This document shows positions 1 through 6,639 of a DNA stretch of 15,488 bases, piece after piece. A model generated the notes under the pieces. That model was given only the letters and a program-made list of their open reading frames with translations. It was not told where the DNA came from and did not search any database. This DNA is from Beroe ovata (Eukaryota > Ctenophora > Nuda > Beroida > Beroidae). A program made the translations under genes and the position numbers. Numbering within the stretch: position 1 is the stretch's first letter; the number at the start of each line of letters is the position of its first letter. The stretch is taken from assembly GCA_946803715.1 (NCBI GenBank), contig CAMPET010000336.1, positions 22,431-37,918 on the forward strand. The letters run 5' to 3'.

Positions 1-119
1 AGGGACACAGGGGTGAGTTAGAGGGACACAGGGGTCAGTTAGAGGGACAAATGGTTGAGTTAGAGTGGCACTGGGGTTAGTTAGAGGGACACATGGTTGA
101 GTTAGAGGGACAGTTAAAG
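1..119 (+). repeat. 21-bp minisatellite encoding coiled-coil-like heptads
   Basis: Five full units of 21 bp start at 1, 22, 43, 64 and 85, followed by a partial unit. Each contains a 'gagttagaggga'-like core. 21 bp is seven codons. In the frame beginning at base 3 the units read as heptads such as GHRGELE, GHRGQLE and GQMVELE. Unit 4 has a TAG in that frame. The first exon downstream has the same GTTAGA spacing of 21 bp (218 and 239), so this array was probably derived from that gene's coding heptads. Unit 1 also carries a GTGAGT donor at 13. It may be an exon end, an intronic expansion, or both. Confidence 0.75.
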
Positions 120-174
120 GTGGTATATCAATCTCCTTCATTCTCCTTGATATTAACCACTGGTCAATGACCAG

Positions 175-290
175 GTTGGAAGGAGTCAGAAGATCACAGG
201 ACGGATTGTATTATCGAGTTAGAACATGTGCAAGAGCAGTTAGAGATGGTAGGGGATGGTCTGGATGATTCACGACACTCGCATGAAAAG
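175..290 (+). CDS. Coiled-coil/death-domain gene, first visible exon
   Basis: The acceptor is 'gaccag' ending at 174. The first two bases complete a codon, so the preceding intron is phase 1. The peptide includes IIELEHVQEQLEMVGDGLDD, an amphipathic helix with Leu in heptad positions. The exon most simply ends at AAG (288-290) before GCAAGC, a GC-AG donor, because that gives the phase 0 the next exon needs. The in-frame GT at 307 would leave phase 1. The ORF continues to 410 if the intron is retained. Confidence 0.65.
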
Positions 291-3024
291 GCAAGCAGTG
301 ATCAGGGTAGAGGGAGAGGAAGACTGATTGAGCCACACACACGCGGATATAGATATGTCTCGCAGTACAATAAAAATGATATATGGGCAGGAAATCGGAC
401 AGAACACTAATTGACTAATTATTGAAACAGGTTGAAGCGGAGTTGGCACAGCGTATTGAGGAGCAGGACAAAGCACTTCAACAGAAGAACAGAGTTATCG
501 AGCACAAAGAGAGTACGATAGAACAGCTAAACCGACAACTCGAGTTCTCTCTTCCCGCGTCATCGGTAACCATGTAACAATGTGCAAACATTGAGATGCT
601 TACACCCATGCATCAGCATAGGTGTTACCGTTACAAATCATCAATCCAAGATGCTGCTATCGGTAGATCATTACCTCCTAATACATGATCATGACGTCAT
701 GATCTATTTTCCTCCGAACTGTAACAAATTATCAGCTCCTAATATCACTCAGAACTCAGCCAATTACACCGAGCTAGAAGAAGAGAATACCCGTCTGAGA
801 GAGAAGCTGGACAGAGAAAGGGAACAGTGGGAGAGCCAACAACTTGAGCTGGAGGCTAGCTTGGACTTCAGCCAAGAACTCGTCAGAGACATGACGTCAG
901 CACTACGATTAGTGAAGTGTGACCTGGAAAGTGGGGGTGCAGGGGAGGGCGGGAGGAAGCGAGATCAGTACAAATCCTGGAATAGTCTGAGAGATGAACT
1001 GGAACGGGTGGGTGGGTGGAACTGAGTGGTTGTTGCCTCTATCACTAGGCATCACCATTCACCATTCCACTACACACTAACACTAAAACAGTCTAGTGTG
1101 TAGTGGAATGGTGGTGTCTAGTAGACACCACACGTCATTCCTATGATTATGAAAACGGTTCATTGAACAACTCCTGCATTCCTATGATTCATACACTTCC
1201 CTATCCCCCATCTCATTATCTCCTCATCTCCTCGCCCCATCTCAAAGTATCAATATTTGGCTGTATACAGATGCGAGTAGCAGTGCAGATACTGGGAGAG
1301 AATGCGGAGCAACAACTTACCTATCACTATGACATGATGGACGTCGGACTGGATGAGGATAGACAACTCCAGAACAATATGGATCAATCCGGCATTTCGC
1401 CGGTTAGTGATCTATTTTGCCGGATGTTATCTGTCCACTGTTTCTTGCGCGCCTTCATCTATTCCAGCGCGGAATCAATCATCACAGCCTCAGTCAACTC
1501 GGACAGATTAATTTCATACCCCTAATTTGGTATTCCCGCTGTTTCATCCTACTGATCTCAGTCTTATACTTCCCGACTTTGCTAGATGATAAGCTTCACA
1601 TGAAACTTGTACAGACGGAGAAGGACGAGGTTTTGCGGAGGTACGAACGAACACACACACAAACCTCGTTCGACATTTCAATGGATACGGAGCAGAAAGT
1701 GACGAAGACGCTTGACAAGTTGCAGATGGTGAGACGAGCTATACACGATCTAGAGGAGGGTCTGGAGGAGGAAGAGGAGAAACTGGAGAAGTTGAGAGAG
1801 CAGAGGTTCATTACGCCGCTACATGACATACCAGATCACGTGAGTGTGAGTGTACAATGTACATGCCATTACAATGTACGAGTAGTTCAATATATACATA
1901 CGTGTGTGTGTGTACATACATATACACGTGTGAACATACGCGTGAGCATGATGAGAAACACGCGTGATTGCGATTATAGACACGCGTGATTGCGATGATA
2001 GACACGCGTGAATGCTATTATAGACACGCGTAATTCCGATGATAAAGAGACACGTGATCATGAAATCACCATGGTAACACACATGTTCTCATGTCGACTA
2101 GTCGCCTGCTCCGGCCGTTTCCTCCATGACGGAGAGAGAGCTTGACGTGCACAACCTGCCCCGGGGACTGCTGAAGAACATCTGTAGGATGCTGGATGAA
2201 CCCAAGTCCACTGGGGGGTGGAGGAGAATGGTTCCTCTCCTTGGGATGACACATCGACTCAAGGATATCGAATCGTAAGCACTACCATCGGACCATCATA
2301 CGACCATGTGTCTTGCCCTTGAGTTCGAGATCACCTGTCTTCGATCTGTCAGAAAATATTGTAGTTTTACATGATTTTGCCTGGATTAACAATAACTTAT
2401 CAGCGAACTTCATCATTGTATGTACGTATTCATTGACTCATTGTGTATTTGTGTGCAGGTCACTTGACAGCCCTACCGCTGAGCTAATCCGAATTTGGAC
2501 CAATGAGAACAGACAAGCCCAGTTCTCTGATTTGGTGGAAGTGTTGAGGTTAGTACTGAGTACAAGATACAGTAAACCTGGTAATGGAGGTCATGAATGA
2601 GAGTCAGCTAATGTATGGTGGATTAGGAGGGTCACACAGAATTTTATCGCTGAAAAATAGAATTTGACCCTTCTGATCCATACACGTGGATCACAGAGTT
2701 CACCAATTTGACCCCAGGGAAGCGCAACGTGGATCAGAAGAGTCAACTTCTATTTTTCCGTGTGACCCTCCTGATCCACCATAGCTTATGTTCCTGTCTC
2801 TTTTCAATTTCTCTTCCTTCTCTCGTAACTCCTTCACCCCCTTTTCCAAGGGTAATATTTGGTCATGAACATGTTCATTCCCCCCTAGACTGGCTGAAGA
2901 AGATGACGTGGTGATCTTCATCAACCGACACTTACAACTGAAAAAGAGACTGTCCAAACAGTCCTTCCTCTACTTTCCCCTAGACCAACATCCTGCATCC
3001 ACCTCTGATACTGTTCATGGGTGA
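175..3024 (+). CDS. Coiled-coil protein with C-terminal death domain, 5'-truncated, eight exons in window
   Basis: I do not recognise a named orthologue. Proposed coding exons are 175-290, 431-565, 753-1007, 1271-1402, 1586-1839, 2102-2274, 2459-2548 and 2889-3024 (stop TGA 3022-3024). Exons 1-5 encode Glu/Gln/Leu/Arg-rich coiled coil; the last three encode a death domain of about 85 residues and a short tail. Death domains are six-helix homotypic interaction modules used by cytoplasmic signalling adaptors, and a coiled coil N-terminal to one suggests an oligomerising scaffold. Splice phases agree at all junctions except 1403/1586. Introns are 140-340 nt and rich in minisatellites and hairpins. 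No signal peptide or membrane segment is visible. The start lies left of the window. The function is inferred from the fold only. Confidence 0.85.
431..565 (+). CDS. Coiled-coil/death-domain gene, coiled-coil exon of 45 codons
   Basis: The exon is bounded by 'aaacag' (ends 430) and 'tcg|gtaacc' (566), phase 0 on both sides. The peptide starts VEAELAQRIEEQDKALQQKN and continues as a Gln/Glu-rich helix to ...LEFSLPASS. Leu and Ile recur in a/d heptad spacing. The composition is clearly coding, with no stop in this frame and stops in the others. Confidence 0.85.
687..704. repeat. 18-bp perfect palindrome with a CRE octamer core
   Basis: GATCATGACGTCATGATC in the intron 566-752 is a perfect palindrome. 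Its centre is TGACGTCA (692-699), the consensus CREB/ATF site. Whether any factor binds it is unknown. It could equally be a replication or repair by-product. Confidence 0.6.
753..1007 (+). CDS. Coiled-coil/death-domain gene, long coiled-coil exon of 85 codons
   Basis: The acceptor is 'actcag' (ends 752); the donor after 1007 is gtgggt. Both are phase 0. The peptide begins NSANYTELEEENTRLREKLD, runs through a charged helix, and ends with a Gly-rich break (SGGAGEGG) then SWNSLRDELER. The Gly-rich stretch probably interrupts two helices. A full CRE octamer TGACGTCA (892-899) lies inside the coding sequence and is probably fortuitous. Confidence 0.82.
1060..1113. repeat. Perfect 20-bp inverted repeat (intron hairpin)
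   Basis: CACCATTCCACTACACACTA at 1060-1079 is exactly complementary to 1094-1113, with a 14-nt loop. A second hairpin follows directly at 1111-1131 (9-bp stem GTGGTGTCT, 3-nt loop). Both lie in the intron 1008-1270. Confidence 0.85.
1271..1402 (+). CDS. Coiled-coil/death-domain gene, exon of 44 codons
   Basis: The acceptor is 'tatacag' (ends 1270); the donor is 'ccg|gttagt' at 1403. It is phase 0 at the start and end. The peptide runs from MRVAVQILGENAEQQL to ...NNMDQSGISP, acidic and Gln/Asn-rich, less helical than its neighbours. The next exon seems to need phase 1, so this donor or the next acceptor may be wrong. A GT at 1407 would give phase 1 but is a poorer donor. Confidence 0.7.
1586..1839 (+). 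CDS. Coiled-coil/death-domain gene, acidic coiled-coil exon
   Basis: The reading frame is firm: it includes VTKTLDKLQMVRRAIHDLEE followed by GLEEEEEKLEKLREQRF, a strong charged coiled coil. The donor is 'cac|gtgagt' at 1840, phase 0. The start is less sure. 'gctag' (ends 1585) follows a pyrimidine-rich tract and is the best acceptor, but it leaves phase 1 against phase 0 upstream. 1562 has the same problem, and 1468 is phase 0 but would include hydrophobic, intron-like sequence. Confidence 0.75.
1959..2048 (+). repeat. 22-bp minisatellite with ACGCGT cores (intron)
   Basis: Units start at 1959, 1981, 2003 and 2025 (22, 22, 22 and 24 bp), each beginning CACGCGT and ending in a 'gatgata/gattata' segment. 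A degenerate fifth unit continues to about 2062. The array fills much of the intron between the coiled-coil exons and the death domain. A TG/CA-rich tract (1895-1930) precedes it. Confidence 0.85.
2102..2274 (+). CDS. Death domain, N-terminal half (helices 1-3)
   Basis: The acceptor is 'cgactag' (ends 2101); the donor is 'atc|gtaagc' at 2275. It starts in phase 0 and ends in phase 2. After a Ser/Pro/Ala linker the peptide has LPRGLLKNICRMLDEP, then GGWRRMVPLLGMTHRLKDIE. This fits the death-domain pattern of a Leu-rich helix 1, the conserved Trp of the 'W..La..lG' motif, and the 'ieie' region of helix 3. It resembles the MyD88/IRAK/Pelle type more than the TNF-receptor type, but that is only an impression. 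Confidence 0.85.
2459..2548 (+). CDS. Death domain, middle exon (helices 4-5)
   Basis: The acceptor is 'gtgcag' (ends 2458); the donor is 'gag|gttagt' at 2549. The incoming phase 2 is completed by the first G, giving Ser. The peptide SPTAELIRIWTNENRQAQFS then DLVEVLR matches the family signature 'SpteeLLraW....atv.dLl.aLr' of helices 4 and 5 very well. It is the strongest single piece of evidence for the domain. Confidence 0.9.
2614..2783. mobile_element. Fold-back MITE-like element in a death-domain intron
   Basis: The 170-bp segment is a long imperfect palindrome. TATGGTGGATTAGGAGGGTC at its left end mirrors the right end with one mismatch, and inner arms carrying 'aaaaatag' and 'ttctgatcca' also pair. 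The flanks GCTAATG (2607-2613) and GCTTATG (2784-2790) differ by one base and may be a target duplication. No transposase is encoded. It sits in the intron 2549-2888 and accounts for much of its length. Confidence 0.65.
2889..3024 (+). CDS. Death domain, last helix and C-terminal tail
   Basis: The acceptor is 'cccctag' (ends 2888) after a C-rich tract. The first A completes the Arg codon, so phases match. The peptide LAEEDDVVIFINRHLQLKKR fits helix 6, followed by a short Ser/Phe/Pro tail and TGA at 3022-3024. No further domain follows. Confidence 0.88.
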
Positions 3025-3067
3025 TACAGTAGCATGAGTGATAAATCTACTATTATCTAAATACTAA

Positions 3068-3221
3068 GTGAGGACAATTCGAAGTGAGGACAATTCAATG
3101 AGGTGAGGACAGTTCGAAGTGAGGACAATTCAATGAGGTGAGGACAATTCAATAAGGTGAGGACAATAAGATGTGAAAGCAATTCAATGAGGTGAGGACA
3201 ATAAGAAGTGAGGACAATTCC
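3068..3221 (+). repeat. 16/19-bp minisatellite in presumed 3' UTR
   Basis: Nine units begin GTGAGGACAA or a close variant, alternating between a 16-bp form (ending TTCGAA or TAAGAA) and a 19-bp form (ending TTCAATGAG). Starts are 3068, 3084, 3103, 3119, 3138, 3157, 3173, 3192 and 3208. The array lies between the stop codon at 3024 and the AATAAA at 3241, so it is probably transcribed. Confidence 0.85.
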
Positions 3222-3240
3222 ATGCTGTTTTATACGCCAG

Positions 3241-3246
3241 AATAAA
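3241..3246 (+). terminator. Candidate polyadenylation signal
   Basis: AATAAA is the first canonical signal after the death-domain stop codon (217 bp downstream), just past the 3' minisatellite. No transcript end can be seen directly. Other AT-rich matches occur farther on. Confidence 0.45.
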
Positions 3247-3762
3247 CGCCCGAGAGAGGATTTTCATCAAATTGTAAATGTAATGTAAATGACATAGGTC
3301 ACCGCGGTCACACTGTATAGTTGCGGGCCACACCTGCAATTAGGATGTTGTAAATCCTGAGTCCATAATATGGAAGGCGGAGTGCGGAACATCGTGTAGC
3401 TTGTTCATGACAGAATTCCAGTCTTTAATCTAATTTCAATTTGATCTTCAGATCACAAAAATTTGATGATTTATAACTCATTCGTTAAGTATTTTCGTTT
3501 ATCATTGATTTTGTTACATGTCTAATCCGATTTCATTTCTATAATTAATTAGTCCTATTCGTACCCTCCCATTGATATACTAATAATTGTAAGATAAAGT
3601 ATTCCACAGGAACTCTAGGATTTTAGTGGAGCACATATTAGGGGATCATTCCACCGGAAGTACACGCTGGAGTCTGCATCATATGCCAGTAATCATGAAA
3701 GGGATATCGGAAATTTATCAATATTTCACAAATCAAATTTGAAACCATGAACCTGTAAATCG
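3247..3762. other. AT-rich intergenic spacer, no gene seen
   Basis: There is no ORF of note, no RNA gene and no clear repeat. The 11-bp string ATAAAGTATTC (3594-3604) recurs at 4951-4961 just before the second A block, so the duplication may originally have begun here. Confidence 0.5.
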
Positions 3763-3773
3763 ATAAAAACACC

Positions 3774-4040
3774 ATGAGTTACAGGGACTTTATCGAGAAT
3801 ACGCTAGAAAAAGTAAAAATATCATATCATGCTGCATTTCCTGTAATACAGTGGAAATTTGGAGATTATCCAAGACGCGAGCTGTACTTTGTCATTATCA
3901 GTTTTTTAGTTGTGACTTATGACCCAGAATCTTCAATCTCTGGCTACAGTATCGGTTTTCAGATAATTTCTGCGAGAGCAGAATTTTTCGTGAATGATAA
4001 AAATAAAATCCATAATCAAAGCCTCTGCTTGATGTCGTGA
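3774..4040 (+). pseudogene. Short ORF (88 aa) of unknown nature in block A copy 1
   Basis: The ORF opens with MSYRDFIENTLEKVKISYHA and has a hydrophobic run near residues 40-50 (YFVIISFLVV). In copy 2 the same frame is stopped at TAG (5071-5073), and later indels shift it. I recognise no family. The first 30 or so residues look plausible as protein, but decay in one of two copies argues that it is a remnant or chance ORF. Confidence 0.3.
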
Positions 4041-4153
4041 GATTGTGGATATCATATTTTTCATTGCGTCTTAACTTCATATTTTAAACTTCATATTTCA
4101 GAAAATTAATTAACGTATACCACACGAACTGGTACTTCTACTGGTATTCTCTG

Positions 4154-4381
4154 CTAAAAATATACCTGCTTCACTTTTATTTGGTTTCCGCCATATGTCG
4201 CCAAGCAACTATATAATTCAATGCTCGTCGACGCTCCCTTTTGCCTACATTGCAGATGCCCCATTTTTATTTTTTGTCCCCAATTTGCGCCTTCTCGAGC
4301 TTTTTTGATTTTCGACCTTTCAGGTTCGGTGTGTGCTCTTAAGGTACTATAGGTAAAGATTTTGTCTCCTTCCTGCATCAC
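4154..4381 (-). CDS. Unknown minus-strand ORF kept in both A copies (copy 1, 75 codons)
   Basis: The first ATG is at 4376-4378 (minus). The peptide begins MQEGDKIF and includes ANWGQKIKMGHLQCRQKGAS and CLATYGGNQ. The equivalent ORF in copy 2 (5296-5556) keeps the frame with mostly conservative changes. The product would be basic, with two Cys and no obvious domain. It could be a decayed exon; I cannot assign a function. Its start lies in the palindrome at 4372-4451. Confidence 0.3.
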   Translation of the reverse strand: MMQEGDKIFTYSTLRAHTEPERSKIKKAREGANWGQKIKMGHLQCRQKGASTSIELYSCLATYGGNQIKVKQVYF

Positions 4382-4451
4382 GAACTTTTAGAGTTAAACT
4401 TGAGCGGAAATTCTGCTCACTTAACTCTAAAAAGTCAGTACATGATGCAGG
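4372..4451. repeat. Imperfect palindrome at the centre of block A copy 1
   Basis: The outer arms CCTGCATCA (4372-4380) and TGATGCAGG (4443-4451) pair. Inner arms ACTTTTAGAGTTAA and TTAACTCTAAAAAGT pair with one extra A, and the centre has GAGC/GCTC. Because of this symmetry, ATG-CAG-GAA occurs on both strands and opens divergent ORFs. Copy 2 keeps the outer arms (CTGCATCATG/CATGATGCAG) but has lost much of the inner pairing. Confidence 0.7.
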
Positions 4452-4627
4452 AAATTACAAATACAATTAGAAAATGGAATAAACAAACGAAATTTAACAG
4501 GAAGCATTTAATGGTGGCTCGGTTCCAAGTCTTGAAAAGAGCAACAACTTCGGGCTTCAATTTTGTATCCTCAACTGCATGCTTGTGCGTGATTATGGTA
4601 GCAGAAGCCTTGGATCGGTTTGAATAA
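4442..4627 (+). pseudogene. Short divergent ORF from the block A palindrome (61 codons)
   Basis: It starts MMQEITNTIRKWNKQTKFNR and ends ...EALDRFE. In copy 2 the fourth codon is TAA, so it is closed there. No family is recognised. It is divergent to the minus-strand ORF, both starting within palindrome arms. Probably not a functional gene. Confidence 0.2.
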
Positions 4628-4828
4628 TCGTCGAGTATTTGACTATTTGATTAACTCTTTTCCACTGATGAAATTCAGCATTCAGGTTCCTACTCTAATA
4701 GCGACTGATAGCTACTTTAATGTTATTTCTACTTAGTAGTAAATCGAAATGTCCAACTCCATATGAAAATTTCGGTATTTGTTGCGAATTTCAGTTTGCC
4801 AATGTAAGATACCGATTTATGCTTTCTC

Positions 4829-4949
4829 AGTCACTGCACTATCCACATTCCACAAGTCACTGCACTATCCACATTCCACAAGTCACAAGTGACCGCACTA
4901 TTCACAAGTCACTGCACTATCCACAATTCACTGCACTATCCACAATTCA
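4829..4949 (+). repeat. 19/26-bp minisatellite ending block A copy 1
   Basis: The core unit is AGTCACTGCACTATCCACA (19 bp). Three 26-bp forms start at 4829, 4855 and 4881, then 19-bp forms at 4907 and 4926, with a remnant at 4945. An N at 4950 marks an uncertain base at the array edge, so copy number may be wrong. The repeat frames produce meaningless His/Tyr/Ser-rich ORFs. Confidence 0.85.
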
Positions 4950-4981
4950 NATAAAGTATTCGTCTTCCGGTTTTAAAGCTT

Positions 4982-6059
4982 ATAAAAACACCATGAGTTA
5001 CAGGGACTTTATCGAGAATACTCTAGAAAAAGTAAAAATATCATATCATGCTGCATTTCCTGTAATACAGTAGAAATTTGGAGATTATCCAAGACGCGAG
5101 CTGTACTTTGTCATTATCAGTTTTTAGTTGTGACTTATGACCCAGAATCTTCAATATCTGGCTACAGTATCGGTTTTTCGTGAATGATAAAAATGAAATC
5201 TATAATCAAAGCCTCTGCTTGATGTCGTGAGATTGTGGATATCATATTTTTCATTGCGTCTTAACTTCATTTTTTAAACTTCATATTTCAGAAAATTAAT
5301 TAACGTATACCACACGAACTGGTACTTCTACTGGTATTCTCTGCTTCACTTTTATTTGGTTTCCGCCATAGGTCGCCAAGCAACTATATAATTCAATGCT
5401 AGTCGACGCTCCCTTTTGCCTACATTGCAGATGCCCCATTCTTATTTTTTGTCCCCAATTTGCGCCTTCTCGACCTTTTTTGATTTTCGTCCTTTCAGGT
5501 TCGGTGTGTGCTCCAAAGGTACTAGAGATGAAGATTTTGTCCCCTTCCTGCATCATGAAATGATCTTTTATATTTGAGCGGAAGTTCTGCTTACTTAACT
5601 CAAAAAATTCAGTACATGATGCAGTAAATTACAAATACAATTAGAAAATGAAATAAACAAACGAAATTTAACATGAAGCATTTAATAGTGGCTCGGTTCC
5701 AAGTCTTGAAAAGAGCAGCAACTTCGGGCTTCACTTTAGCTTCCATTTTGTATCCTCAACAGCATGCTTGTGTGTGATTATGGTAGCAGAAGACTTGGGT
5801 TTGAATAATCATCGAGTATTTGACTATTTGATTAACTCTTTCCCCCAGATGAAATTCAGCATTCAGGTTCCTACTCTAAAAGAGTCTGATAGCTACTGAT
5901 AGCTACTTTAATCTTATTTCTACTTAATAGTAAATCGAAATGTCGTCCATATGAAAATTTCGGTATTTGTTGCGAATTTCAGTTTACCAATGTACGATAG
6001 TCGATACTGATTTATGCTTTCTCAGTCACTGCACTATCCACATTCCACAAGTCACTGCA
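4982..6059 (+). repeat. Tandem block A, copy 2 (about 1.1 kb)
   Basis: This is a direct repeat of 3763-4864. The frame corresponding to the plus ORF is interrupted by TAG (5071-5073), and the divergent plus ORF is closed. The minus ORF remains open. The join with copy 1 is the remnant minisatellite plus about 30 bp (4951-4981). Confidence 0.85.
5296..5556 (-). CDS. Unknown minus-strand ORF kept in both A copies (copy 2, 86 codons)
   Basis: It starts MMQEGDKIFISSTFGAHTEP and is collinear with the minus ORF 4154-4381 of copy 1. A 15-bp deletion near the end (copy 1 has extra sequence between two CTGCT strings) removes the copy 1 stop and lengthens it. Changes keep the frame, which is the only hint of coding. 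No domain is recognised. Confidence 0.3.
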   Translation of the reverse strand: MMQEGDKIFISSTFGAHTEPERTKIKKGREGANWGQKIRMGHLQCRQKGASTSIELYSCLATYGGNQIKVKQRIPVEVPVRVVYVN

Positions 6060-6187
6060 GTTGCAATATTCACAAGTCACTGCACTATCCACAAGTCACT
6101 GTACTATTCACAAGTCGCTGCACCATCCACAACTCACTGCACTATCCACAAGTCACTGCACTATTCACAACTCACTGCACTATCCCT
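6024..6187 (+). repeat. 19/26-bp minisatellite ending block A copy 2
   Basis: Eight units start at 6024 (26 bp), 6050 (25 bp), then 6075, 6094, 6113, 6132, 6151 and 6170 in 19-bp steps. The last unit runs into a hairpin, CACTGCAC (6173-6180) against GTGCAGTG (6188-6195). It is longer than the copy 1 array, which shows independent expansion. Confidence 0.88.
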
Positions 6188-6195
6188 GTGCAGTG

Positions 6196-6500
6196 AAATG
6201 ATGTTACCACGCCACGCCCTGAGAACATGTCAGCTGTCAACACAACTCAGTTTCGTTGCCAAGCAACATGCAGTAGGAGACGCGACTTTTCATTATGATA
6301 CTAAGAGGAGACTGCACTATCATCAGGTACTATAACAATTGGGGGAAGTGCAACGTGCATTAATGTCAGTATTTGGAAAAATTCCGAAACTGTCATTAAT
6401 GCACATATTGCACAGTGTTGCACAGTGTTGCACATTATTGCACATCATAATACATTAACACTTATTTGTGATATCACAGGGGGGGGGGTGCGAACAAGTG
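6196..6500. other. Spacer with inverted repeats and a G10 run, no gene seen
   Basis: It contains a 13-bp near-palindrome GTTGCCAAGCAAC (6255-6267), which resembles an RFX X-box with a one-base spacer. A 15-bp inverted repeat lies at 6355-6369 and 6390-6404 (one mismatch). Short TTGCACA repeats lie at 6409-6445, and a run of ten G at 6479-6488. No coding sequence is visible. Confidence 0.55.
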
Positions 6501-6624
6501 CACTGTGACAGTGAACAGTGAAGTATGCACTGTGCACTGTGACAGTGAACAGTGAAGTATGCACTGTATGCACTGTGACAGTGAACAGTGCAGTATGCAC
6601 TGTGCACTGTGACAGTGAACAGTG
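6501..6624. repeat. Self-complementary minisatellite, alternating 34/36-bp period
   Basis: The 20-bp core CACTGTGACAGTGAACAGTG occurs at 6501, 6535, 6571 and 6605, spaced 34, 36 and 34. Each core contains the palindrome CACTGT-G-ACAGTG, so single strands can form serial hairpins. The links are AAGTATG-CACTG variants. Confidence 0.88.
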
Positions 6625-6639
6625 AAGTATGCACGCCCA

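Larger units (their letters stand above)
3763..4864 (+). repeat. Tandem block A, copy 1 (about 1.1 kb)
   Basis: From ATAAAAACACCATGAGTTAC to the start of the minisatellite, this segment matches 4982-6059 closely at an offset of 1219. Differences include small deletions in copy 2 (for example about 27 bp near 3960 and 15 bp between CTGCT repeats near 4152). Orientation is direct. It contains decayed short ORFs on both strands and a central palindrome. It has no terminal inverted repeats or polymerase/transposase coding. Confidence 0.85.

Noticed and set aside
1811-2082. Minus-strand ORFs with repeated NRNHACFS/ITRVYN motifs
   Set aside because: They arise from the 22-bp ACGCGT minisatellite and TG/CA tract in an intron.
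2700-2957. Minus-strand ORF of 85 codons across the last death-domain exon
   Set aside because: It is a shadow of the fold-back element and the real plus-strand exon.
4829-6187. CRISPR-like regular repeats
   Set aside because: Units are contiguous without unique spacers in a eukaryotic intergenic region; these are minisatellites.
5967-6335. Plus-strand ORF of 122 codons with HCTIHKSLHY repeats
   Set aside because: It is a product of the 19-bp minisatellite read in rotating frames; no coding signal outside the repeat.
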